DNA of 64,000 nt from Adineta steineri. Its lineage: Eukaryota; Rotifera; Eurotatoria; Adinetida; Adinetidae. Below the pieces are notes generated by a model, which was not told the DNA's origin, did no database searches, and saw only the letters and a program-made list of their open reading frames with translations. Both the position numbers and the translations under genes were made by a program. Of the stretch, positions 12,200-22,519 are shown in pieces (the first letter of the stretch is position 1; each line of letters starts with the position of its first letter). Where the stretch lies: positions 1 to 64,000 of the forward strand of contig CAJNOI010000214.1 in assembly GCA_905250115.1 (NCBI GenBank). The letters run 5' to 3'.

Positions 12200-14740
12200 T
12201 TAAATGACTGTAGTAGTAATAGCTGATCTATGCTGCATAATCAAGACACTATTTGGACAAAAATTTAACATTCCATTGAAAAACTTTGCTAATTGTGCAA
12301 CTTTGTCACTGGTATCGAGTGATAGTCAAGAAACGAATGGCAATGACATTAGAATAAACTGATATTTTGTTTCATCACACTATTTATCTAAATATGTAGA
12401 AAAAGATGATCAAGACAGATCCCAAATGTATAGAAATAATTATTACATGTTGATTTATATAACTTGATTTTTACTGAATACGAATAAAAATAAATATATA
12501 ACGTCAATGATTGAATTTAATGTGATAATCTCTCTTATGCATCGCGTTATTCATGTCATAACAAACAATATCGATAAAGAAGGGCAAAATAGTAAACAAA
12601 TTAATTCGTTCTATGGCTTAATGTATAATCGGAAAGGAGATGATATATACCTTTTATTTAACTTACCATACGGAAATAACATCGAAAAATGTGAAACTAT
12701 AAAATATCAAAGCGTGTTGATGAATCTTAAATGTATTAAAGGATAAGAAAATAAGGATTTTGAGTATGCAAAGGCAACACTTGATAGAACGACGTGAACA
12801 TTGATACAAAAGAAGAATATTAATACTGGTGCGAGATTTATTTTGTGATTTCCATATCCTTCGCTACAAGTAAAAATAAACTTCGAAAATATTTTAGCAT
12901 TTTCAAATCGTAATGATATCGATATTTTTCCTTTTAAATAATTAGCACGTTCCCGGAAACAAGATGAACTCTACAGGAAGGAACACTCAGTCACTTATTA
13001 TATACTTCATCATCATACTATCCTGAATGTGTCCCCATGACAGTTAAAAAAAATACAATCCTCAAAAATAGGTTTTAAATGTTTACATCGTTTTTATGAG
13101 TATTATTTTCATCATCGCATCCGTTCAAAACTTATGTATCTTTTTAAAATAATATATCAAAGAAATAATAATAATTATAAACATGTGATGAAAAATGTTT
13201 TTATTTTGCTTCTGTTAAACGGAGAAAAAAAAATTTTTTTCATTGACTTTCAAATGTAATATATTTCACTTAATTAAATGCACAACAAATTCTTACTTTA
13301 CTTTGAATAAAAAAAAACTTCGTAAGTATTAACAGCCAACAATCGTATATATTTATGAAGTTATATAAAAACTGATCAATCTTCTTTTCTTATTTTTTTT
13401 GTTTATATGAATAGTCAGTTGTTTTGAATCGAATCTGTTCAGATTATTATGTTAAATGTTTTTTTGTTTAAAATAATTAGTTTTTTTTTCATGACATATA
13501 ATTAACCTCTTATTTTGCGAACTATCGAACGGAGCATAATAAAAAAAAAATAGAAGCGTCGTCAACATGATGGTGCGATGTCAAGCAACAGTATGCCTTG
13601 GAAACTCTTGAGAAAATTAATAAATTGTTTTTACCTCTCATCTTGCTTAAAAGAATGTTTAACGATAGACAAGTTTTCTGTGATTCTAAATGATAATCAT
13701 GATTTTATTATGGAAAAAAAAGAGTAATGACAAGTTTACTTTGTCAGTATGTTATAGTTTATTTTTAAGAGTAAATATTCTTTGTCTGACTAAAATAATT
13801 ATGATTCATTAAATCTTACATAAAAGGCAATAGTCATAAGATACATAAACTTGCTGTTGTTTCTCTTCTAACAGAGCGATTATAAAAACAAGAAGAAATC
13901 AGGGTCTACACAAAAAAGATATTTTTGTAATTTTCTATGTGCATTCGATTAAACTATACAAAAGTTAGTCAATACTGGATTTTCAATAGTACATAACAAT
14001 AATCAGCAATTGTTCTTTAGAGATCTACTAAGATTATTCTACGATAAATAAGAGAGAGAATGAGATATTTAAAATGATGAATGTCCTTTTTTAAATGAAC
14101 TCAATCCAGGCTGAATTTTGTTTGTGTTATGCAAATTTTAATTATCTAAAAAATGTTAAAAAAATATTAGAAAAAAAAATGTTGACGACCAGAACGATAT
14201 AAAGTTTAGATCGTTGAATAACTAGGAGAAATATGAGTTCGGATTCTTTCTGTATTGTTCATTTCCAGGTAAATAAATTCGAGAATAATTTCATCACCCG
14301 GATTCATCGAGTTGAAGTGATACGTAGAAACGATATAGTTCGACCAGGTGTATAAGCTTCATTCTTAATATATCATGAAAATGTCCTTAGTCAAAAACAA
14401 TAATTGAATGAGAAAGACGTATTTTTTTTTGACGTCCATATGGCATTCTAAAGAGAATTTCTTTTACTTGCACAACTGTGTTTTATATTATAACAATTAC
14501 TTCAGCTAAATGTATTACGCAAAAGCTTTTTCCTTATTATTATTTTAAAAAAATCATCTGCAAAAATCTTTTTTTTCTATTGTTAACATTTACTTAGAAC
14601 GTTTATTATTTTTTAGTTTTAATAGAAAAGAGAATATTTTTAACTAAATAAAGTCATTGCATTATATTCTTAGTTGGGAAAAAGTAGAGATGCATATTTT
14701 CTTATAAGAATATTTTGTGAATACATACAAACACAAATTA
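12200..14740. other. Non-coding sequence left of the assembly gap
   Basis: AT-rich sequence ending at the N run. A 79-codon frame at 12507-12746 has no recognised motif and I do not call it. No upstream exons of the polycystin gene are visible here, although the gene should continue to the left. Confidence 0.4.
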
Positions 14741-14840
14741 NNNNNNNNNNNNNNNNNNNNNNNNNNNNNNNNNNNNNNNNNNNNNNNNNNNNNNNNNNNN
14801 NNNNNNNNNNNNNNNNNNNNNNNNNNNNNNNNNNNNNNNN
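14741..14840. other. Assembly gap (exactly 100 N)
   Basis: A run of exactly 100 undetermined bases, the usual placeholder for a gap of unknown size. It cuts the 5' part of the polycystin-type channel gene. Confidence 0.98.
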
Positions 14841-16036
14841 CTTTATATAATCCAAATGTTGCATTATATACTTCAGTTACTTTTCTTCTAGAATTTTTAT
14901 CTGCAAGTGGAATTTCTCCATCAGCTCGTTTTGAACCACTTAATTTCTATGGTAAGAGATTTTTTCTAAAACTACTGACTTTACATTGACAATTTGTTTC
15001 TTTTAATTTAGTATTTACATCATTAACACAATTGATTTGTACAATTATTTATATATGTTTTATCATTTATTTTCTTATTATTGAAATAAAATTATTAATG
15101 AAATTAAATTTAAAATATTTTTATGAATTTTGGTCGCTAATTCAAGTTGGTATAATAAGTTGTTCAATAACAAGTATTATTATTTATATTTGGCGTTTTA
15201 AAGAATATAATCGTTTAAGTTCACTTTTTCGTGAAACAAATGGATATGTTTATATTAATTTACAAATGACAGTTTATGTTGATGATGTTTTAACATCTCT
15301 TCTTGGTTTTTGTTGTTTTTTTGGAACAATTAAATTTATAAAATTTATTCGTTTTAATAAATCATTAATAATATTTATTCAAACACTTAAATATGTTACA
15401 AAAGACATTATTTCATTTTCATTTATGTTTTCAATTGTATTTATGTCTTTTCTTGCATTATTTTATTTATTATTTAATTCAAGTATTGGATCATGTTCAA
15501 GTCTATTATCAACAGCTCAAATGTTATTTGAAATAACATTAATGAGTTTTGATGCAACTGATTTTACTGGAGCTGATCCATTTCTTGGTCCATTTTGTTT
15601 TTCACTCTTTATTATTATTGTTGTTTTCGTATGTTTAAGTATGTTTATGTCAATACTTAATGATGGTTTTCATCATGTTGAACTAAATTCAATTGAAGAT
15701 CAACACATTTTATCATATATGTTAAAGAAATTTTTAAATTGGACACGTAAAAATTATTCAATAAATTTAAATAAAAATTGTTCATTGATATTTTAGATTT
15801 AAGAAGACCAAATGTTGAAGAAATTTATGAAGTACAAGACTCTCGAATGCATTCTCAATATATTGATCCAATTGAAAATTTTCCTGATAAAATCGATCAA
15901 TTGTTAGAAGCAATCGATCGAGTATATTAAAATAGAATAATTTATTTTCATTTAAAAATTATTTATTTCTCGTTTATTTTAGATTTATATTGATCAAAGA
16001 AAAGAATTATTAAAATTAAAGAGAGCTGGTGTTTAA
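14841..16036 (+). CDS. Polycystin-type (PKD/TRPP) cation channel, C-terminal half
   Basis: Four exons are visible: about 14841-14951, 15012-15746, 15797-15921 and 15983-16036 (TAA). The first exon, interrupted by the N gap, reads ALYNPNVALYTSVTFLLEF, then FEPLNFY, as at the end of the polycystin extracellular domain before S2. The next exon carries successive hydrophobic helices, with VYINLQMTVYVDDVLTSLLG, then FIKFIRFNKSLIIFIQTL (S4-S5). The pore region is LFEITLMSFDATDF and the last helix FVCLSMFMSILNDGF. Splicing through a 50-nt and a 61-nt intron adds a soluble tail (LRRPNVEEIYEVQD...LLKLKRAGV). The family forms Ca2+-permeable channels, often ciliary. PKD2 and PKD1-like cannot be separated without the missing N-terminus. 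Confidence 0.85.
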
Positions 16037-16318
16037 GTGTTGTTTTGCAATTATGATCATCGGAAAATAATTCATATCAATACACTAAACTTTATAGTTT
16101 CATTGTAAAGCTTTTTGTGTGTGCGTGTGTTTCTAAATATTTTATATGCTCATATGATTTTTGCTTAAATAAATTCAACAAAAATAATTCTTTAATATTA
16201 ATCATATGTTTGTAATTAGCGAGATTGGATAATTAAACCAGAGAAATAGTTAAATATTTAACTGATTGAACAATATCTTTTAGTTTAACAACTAATAAAC
16301 ATTAATTGTCCATTTCCA

Positions 16319-16361
16319 GGGTGTGGGTGTGAATATTAAGATAATCAACCACATCCACCCT
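16319..16361. repeat. Telomere-like hairpin 6
   Basis: GGGTGTGGGTGTGAATATT (16320-16338) faces AACCACATCCACCCT (16347-16361). It lies about 285 bp downstream of the polycystin stop. Confidence 0.65.
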
Positions 16362-16526
16362 TTTTCAATGTAACATTATTCTATGAAATTCTAATTCTTT
16401 TGTTTATACGTTGATTTCTCATACATTTTGATGTGTTTCGATGATATATTCATATTGTTGAATAGCATTTAATAAAGATTTATTCTAGAGATAAGCAATT
16501 GTATTTTTTTGTATCATTTATCTAAT

Positions 16527-16853
16527 CTATGGAATAAGAATGAAGTCGATTGTACAATACATTTCACATAACAGATAATGTCGATATATTTTATTCTTCA
16601 GGAATGGTGTGAGTGTGAGTGCGGGTGTTAGGTGGATAGGGTATTCATACCCACACCCACGCTCAAGACTACTAGAGTACTTAGAACTTGTATAACTCAA
16701 TTGTACTGCAGAATCATAGGGTTCACTACCTACTATACTTGCACCTTTTATAGACTTAGAAAATGCAGTTTGAATTGGTGTAGAAAAATAAGCATTAGAA
16801 GGTAAATCAGAAGCAGATGTTTCACTTGGATGAGCATTATATTTTAATAATTT
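16527..16853 (-). CDS. Putative exon of a small protein reading through a telomere-like hairpin
   Basis: A 109-codon frame opens exactly in phase after an acceptor (TTTTATAG at 16854-16861) and ends at TAG 16527-16529. It is Ser/Thr/Ala/Tyr-rich (HPSETSASDLPSNAYFSTP) and continues through the G-rich hairpin at 16606-16667 as ERGCGYEYPIHLTPALTLTP. An upstream candidate exon (16908-17004) encodes a hydrophobic stretch TIVIMSILLILLLINCC. Joining the two in frame would need a GC donor (GAA|GCTGAG), because no GT donor works. The product is not recognised. It may be a small membrane or secreted protein, or a decayed gene. Confidence 0.3.
   Translation of the reverse strand, partial: KLLKYNAHPSETSASDLPSNAYFSTPIQTAFSKSIKGASIVGSEPYDSAVQLSYTSSKYSSSLERGCGYEYPIHLTPALTLTPFLKNKIYRHYLLCEMYCTIDFILIP
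16606..16667. repeat. Telomere-like hairpin 7
   Basis: The left arm GTGTGAGTGTGAGTGCGGGT (16607-16626) continues into GTTAGGTGGATAGGG. The right arm is ATACCCACACCCACGCTCA (16648-16666), followed by AGACTACT. This is the longest left arm in the family. Confidence 0.7.
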
Positions 16854-17004
16854 CTATAAAATATGGATTTGTTCTATTTTAAAATTAAAATAAATTCGTA
16901 TCTCAGCTTCATAACAACAATTTATTAATAATAAAATCAATAATATTGACATTATCACTATTGTTTTGAAAAAACAATTTTTTTTGTAATCATTACAATG
17001 ATCT

Positions 17005-19276
17005 CTAAAAGATTTTCATAAAAACTTAACAAAATTAAATTATTGCTCTTCATAGAAATTGTTATTAGAATAACAATCATTCATTAATTCGTGTCAGTCG
17101 AATTCATTTTTTATAAAGATAGTATTACTTGTCTCTTTTTTTATTGAATATATGATAAAAGTAGATACTTTTAAAAAAGGTTTTTTAAAGAAATAATAGA
17201 ATAAACTTCGCGTTTCATCGTTTCAAATTGATAATAAAATTGCATCAAATTGGACATTTTTGAATATCAATCAAATATCGCACCATAGATTTAGGTTGAC
17301 TTATTAAAAGTAAAATTATCGAATGTGTCTGTTGCATTATGTAGTATTTCTTTGAAAAATTTAAAAAAACGATATAAACTATAAAGAAAAATGTCATTTA
17401 TATCATTTCATACATTGCTATTGGGTTCATTAAACTGTAATAGTACAAGTCTTTGTATTTTTTTTGTGTCAATAAATTATTGAAAAATACTTCATCACTA
17501 TTTCTTATTATTTGAAGAATAGAATTTTGTAAAGACAAATATATAGAATGATTTATATAAAATGAAATTAATATTCTCTGGTATTATTATATTCTGTAGG
17601 ACTGATATTGAAATAATTTGTTACTCATTTTCAACAGGATCTATAATATAAGAGATTAAAAAGGCACATATATCCCAAAATCATGATACGGTTGGGTATG
17701 CGAAGAAAAGGATGATTGTTGTTTCACAAAAGGAATGAAACAAAGAGTGAAAAAGGAGCGATAACAAGATTAATAGTGTATTTTAGATTGAAATATCTCA
17801 ATCAAATTGTCTGACATGGTATGTGATGATTTATCTGACAGAATGTGTGTGAGACGAGTTAAAAAGCAATATTTTAACTTTCATCTGGACTAAGAACATT
17901 GCAGAGCAATGTAAAACATATTTTTTAAATTATATTACAGAAAGACATAGAGACACGCATTTATGGATTTAATTTATGATTCTAGATGCTATTCTTTCAT
18001 TTTAGAAATAGAAAAATGATGATTTCTTGCAAAAATACATGTTATGTTGCACTTTTATGAGTTCTTTTCTATTAATTCTTCGAAGTCTCTAGGTTTACAA
18101 CAAATCGTATCTCATCGAAGCGGCGACACTAGTTATATTGACTTTCATTACACCAACAACCGTTTTACTCATACCTTCACCGTTGTCAAGCTCCACGTGC
18201 TTTCACAGAATATGTCTTCATATGCATATAAAATTACATTCTTCTTTCTGTCGGATCAAGCAATAGAAAAAAGCACATTGAATGTTAAACGGCTAGTAAG
18301 TAGTTTTCTTACGTTCTCCTTTTTTCTCACTTAGAAAACATCTTTTACTAGGAAATTCTCTTCTGTCCTATATTATTGTTCGCAACAATGACTTAGTGTC
18401 TTTTTTTTCGAAGACAGTATATACCATTACAAAGGAATATTCTAAATAATTGGCGTTTTTGGTAGTTTATCTCACAGTAAGAACATTTTAAACTCTGTAT
18501 CGAATTTCAATCACCTGTCTCTCTCGATCGAAAGGCTGAAAAGCGACTATGAAGAAGGTAAATCGCCTTTACTCGTTTTTCTTTTTCTCTCATCGATATA
18601 AATATACGTTGTTAGTAACCAGCGTAGAACGCAAAAGAAAAAGACATTCTATGAAATTTGATTGATGAGAGTTTTTCTTTATCGTAGTCATAAAGTCAAC
18701 AAAATTAAGAAATGTTTGAACCAACAAATCCTGTACTTGCTCCACTTTTTACGCGATCTATAGTTGAATCTTCTAATATCAGTGATTTTCTTCAATATCT
18801 TTCACTTATCATAAAATAGTATTGTTCAAAGAGTAAAGCTAAGATTTTACATAACAAACATTTATTAACAAGCATTTTTCAATCAATTAGCTCTGTAGAT
18901 AACGAACACTCACAAGTAATTGCAAATATTCACATAAATCATACAAATGTATGTTAGAAGCAAATATAACCATCTTTATCAGCAGTATTTGACATTATAT
19001 GATATTGGAAGTGAGTATATTCGAAGCTACTTAGAACATATTGAGTTTAATTTTCATGAGAATACATTAAACAGATTTCTACCCAGAATTCGATATTTAC
19101 AAGAATAATTGTTAAATATACGGTAGTTTATCGTAGCATAGATAGGAAAACGTTGAGTATTATCAGTGTTATAGTCATATCTGGTTTTTCGTTATTCATA
19201 TTCTTTGTTCCTTTTTCTTTCTCTTTTCTGTTTTTTGTTCTTCATCCGAATAAGATACCACGTGAAGAGAGGGTCC
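17005..19276. other. Intergenic, no supported gene
   Basis: Mostly AT-rich non-coding sequence. A somewhat GC-richer patch at 18044-18334 has a 96-codon frame, but it has no recognisable motif or splice context and is not called. Confidence 0.4.
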
Positions 19277-19284
19277 TCTCATAG

Positions 19285-19502
19285 CAGTGGCGGATCTAGG
19301 ATTTTGGAAGGGGGGGCGAAATTTGTTTTTTTTTTGAGTATGGAGGGGCGATACTTGGGGGGGGCCGATTTTGGTTAAAAGCTATTTTTTGAGTCCAACC
19401 GAAGTAGTGTAAACCTATTTTTTCGTTCATTTTTGCTGTGAAAAATCAAAAAAAAATTTGGAAGGGGAAGGGCGATCGCCCCCTCCCCTAAATCCGCCAC
19501 TG
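19285..19502. mobile_element. hAT-type MITE (218 bp) with 8-bp target-site duplication
   Basis: The element begins CAGTGGCGGATCTAGG and ends with the inverted complement CCTAAATCCGCCACTG (terminal inverted repeats of about 16 bp with one mismatch). It is flanked by perfect direct duplications TCTCATAG at 19277-19284 and 19503-19510. An 8-bp duplication and CAGTGGCG-type ends are the hallmarks of hAT-superfamily non-autonomous elements. The interior is G-rich at the left and contains GGGCGATCGCCCCC near the right end. No transposase frame is present, so movement would need a source in trans. The intact duplication suggests a fairly recent insertion. Confidence 0.9.
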
Positions 19503-20070
19503 TCTCATAGTGTCTCATAACTTTAATTATCTTTTATACTCAGTATCACATATGCTCTTCTATTTCTCAACACTAGAACTCGCATAATTTGTTTCAATAG
19601 TGTAGAGATGGTTTTTCGGTCATTTCGATGTGCTGCACCTGCCTGGTAGCAGACTACTCGTTATATTTAATGAGGTAATGTTCTGCATAATTTTATTTTA
19701 ATTATAGATCTATTAATGAAATTTTGAGCGCGAAATGAAACGACAGAGAGTGCAACGTCAGTCGTATCAATCTTAATCGCTTATGAGTTCTCTCTTACCT
19801 TTGTTCATGTTACTTATGACAATTGTAAAATGCAGCCAATTAATGCACGATAAAAATAAAATCAAAAGCTGAATTGAATATTTTTTGTATTTTTTGAGCA
19901 GATTTATAAATCGTCTCGATATAATATCTGTTTGTGTGAAGACAATCCAGTTAAGAATAAAAATCTCTCACTAAAACAATTTTGATTGCACCAAATTATT
20001 TTTTTTAGTTTAACGACTTACATATCCGAACTATTTCCTTCGCTACTACAATCACCTGCGACACGGGATA

Positions 20071-21042
20071 ATGATCAGATACTCTCGTTTCGCCAAGTTA
20101 TCTTGTACAGGAACATTCATTGGCATTATCGTTCTATATGTGGTATATTTAGAACCCTATTGTTTTTTTACCAGATCATCATATTCAAAAGGTATGATTG
20201 ACCTAGGTCAATCTAAAATATATACCTATGAATCGATTCGCACTTCGTCATCCAGCAAAAATCTTATCACAATTTTAACTCCAAAACCTTCGTCAAAACT
20301 AATTCCAATCCTACAACAGCTCGATTCAAACTTCGCAGATAATTTCACAACAAACGTACTGATTATGCATACCAGTGAGCCGTATACAGCTGATTTATTA
20401 CGTTTAACTGCGAGTACTCGGCGGCAAGTATTGTTTCTTAATGTCGACAATATTTTTTATTTATTTCCCGCCAACTTCGATCCTTGTCACACGAAAACAA
20501 CATATCGTGTAAGAGGAAAATGGAATTATCAGTTTATGATACGATTTTGGTTTAAGACATTTTTCGAATTGCCACAATTACAAGGATATGAATACATTAT
20601 GCGTCTTGATGATGACTCAGAACTGAAAGGTAAATGGATCAATGTTTTCGAGGAGATGCGCAATAAGAAGGCAGTCTATTTTGCGAATAATCTTGATATA
20701 GATCTCGAGAAAATATTGCCTGGTACAATGATCCTCAAAAACGTCATTTTTGAATATGTGAAAAACAACAACATTACGGCAAAGCAGCCGGAAATGTTAC
20801 GCGATGCTTTTACCTCGGATTCAGTTCATAACTATTATAATAACTTTGAAGTAACAAATACTGAATTTTTTCGACGTGCAGATATTTCTCATTGGGTGCA
20901 AGCCGTTGACTCAACACATGGTATTTTCAAATATCGATGGGGTGATGCCATATTGCGATACCTTACTGTAGCTCTGTTTGCAGAACAGCAATATGTTTTG
21001 CATCGACGTAACTATAATATGTCCTACTGTCATAAATGTTAA
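20071..21042 (+). CDS. Fungal-type alpha-1,2-mannosyltransferase (GT15, KRE2/MNT1 family)
   Basis: An intronless 323-residue protein with a signal-anchor (about residues 11-30, TFIGIIVLYVVYL), as expected for a Golgi type II enzyme. The GT15 core is clear: WNYQFMIRFWFKTFFELPQL (151-170), YEYIMRLDDDSE (173-184, donor/metal site), NNFEVTNTEFFRR (257-269) with E260 aligning with the family's proposed catalytic glutamate, and FKYRWGDAILRYLTVALF (286-303). Family members transfer mannose from GDP-mannose to glycans or glycolipids. GT15 is essentially fungal, so its place in an animal genome suggests horizontal transfer. Composition is less AT-biased than the neighbours. A TTTTTTTTAG acceptor at about 20000-20009 in the 5' leader could take a spliced leader. 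Confidence 0.88.
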   Translation: MIRYSRFAKLSCTGTFIGIIVLYVVYLEPYCFFTRSSYSKGMIDLGQSKIYTYESIRTSSSSKNLITILTPKPSSKLIPILQQLDSNFADNFTTNVLIMHTSEPYTADLLRLTASTRRQVLFLNVDNIFYLFPANFDPCHTKTTYRVRGKWNYQFMIRFWFKTFFELPQLQGYEYIMRLDDDSELKGKWINVFEEMRNKKAVYFANNLDIDLEKILPGTMILKNVIFEYVKNNNITAKQPEMLRDAFTSDSVHNYYNNFEVTNTEFFRRADISHWVQAVDSTHGIFKYRWGDAILRYLTVALFAEQQYVLHRRNYNMSYCHKC

Positions 21043-21176
21043 TCTAAAAATAGTAACATCACTACAATATCAAATCTAGCATGGCAGATAGTCGATAGAT
21101 AATAAAAACATTGTGAATAAAGTCATTTTTCTTTACACGTTAATAAAACTTTAAAATTTGTTCGATATTTTTTTCT

Positions 21177-21717
21177 CTCAGAAAACAATCTATTTAATTA
21201 CCTTCATAACCATCATTATGTAATAATAAATCGTAAATTTGTATAAACATTGTTTTACTATTTCAGCACTTGGGAAATCAAAAGATCTTATTATTATATT
21301 TAATAATCTGTTGATCAATTTCATTTTTGTATAATGATTTGATTTGAAATGAATATTATTCTTTTGTAAAACAAAAAAAAATCTTTTATTAATTTCAAGA
21401 TCTTTTATGAATTGATGATGAAAGTTAATTTATTCCTTCAAGGTTGTCTATATGAAACTAATTATTCATTTTTTCTCTCTCTCTCTCTTGATACTATAGT
21501 ATAAAAAAAACGTTTTATTCTATTATGAACATTAAAAATATCATTGAAAAACCTTGTCGAATGGATTGATAATATAATTTGTGAAGTATTATTGTTAATC
21601 TTCTTTTTTTTGTCTTTCATATGATTCTCTTTGTTTAGATAATTCATAGAAAATCGGATTAACACATTTTTCTTTTATAATTATAATCGACTTGTATTTT
21701 GTTAGTTACATAAAAGA
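21177..21717 (+). repeat. Dispersed repeat, copy B (partner at 6058-6331)
   Basis: Shares the block order of copy A from AGAAAACAATCTATTTAAT to ATAATTATAATCGACTTGTA. It carries insertions of about 100 bp near 21200-21300, about 55 bp near 21378-21432 and about 115 bp near 21545-21660. It starts about 135 bp after the GT15 stop. Orientation is the same as copy A. Confidence 0.75.
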
Positions 21718-22519
21718 ATAATTTAAATTAAAAAAAAAAAAGATTTTCATATTTATGTTTCAATATCCGCAGTTTCTATTTGTTTGATTATTTTGCCTTG
21801 AGCACTATTAGGTTTATTTGTTGAACATATCTCGAGTGAATTATAAAAAAAAAAGATTTTCTTTGTGTTTGGGAAAGATCAAGGTCTGTTATTGTGAATA
21901 GAGCAAATATAATGAATAAAATCTCGTTGTATTATTTCATAGAAAAGAATTATGAATATTAGTCAATAGAAATGACCTTGTCGGATTTGAATGAATGATT
22001 ATTTTTCTAGTTAACTTCAAAGTCAATTGATTATTTGTCTCGGAAAAATTTAACTTGCCGTCACCGGTCTCTATTTGATGAGGTAATCAAATGTAAAGAT
22101 TTCCTGTCTTAACATACGTTCTCGTCAATGATCTAGTTAGTCTATTCTCGTTTGTCGGCAAATCATTTGATAAAAATCACGTTCATGTCAATAAAACAAA
22201 AGAAGAAGAAGAAGAAATCAAAGTTACTTTAGTTTTTTGTTTATTTAAAGATAATTGTCCTTCGAATATAGTACAAGTGGATCAATATCAACTAGATTGA
22301 TAAACATTCAATAAGGCAAAAAGACATAGAGAAGGAGAGACATCATCATAGGAAAAAAAACGAATAAAATAAATGAAGAGAAAGAGAGAGAGAGAAAGAA
22401 GAAAAAAAAATGTTCTCGTTCTTTGTCAATTGAACAGAAGGAAAAAGCAAGAGCAAGCAATTAGTTGTCGTTCTTTTGCTTCCTGAGTGCCAGTTGATCT
22501 TTTGCCATATATATTCAAT
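21718..22519. other. Upstream region of Ig gene 1
   Basis: AT-rich sequence with purine-rich runs (AGAAGAAGAAGAAGAA at about 22201-22215, GAGAGAGAGAGA at about 22385-22398). No gene. It should contain the promoter and 5' leader of the Ig gene starting at 22520. Confidence 0.5.

Noticed and set aside
12507..12746. 79-codon open frame between the ART gene and the gap
   Set aside because: No recognisable domain, isolated, and no supporting signals. A relic cannot be excluded.
18044..18334. 96-codon frame in a GC-richer patch
   Set aside because: The translation shows no family pattern, the opposite strand is no better, and no exons flank it.
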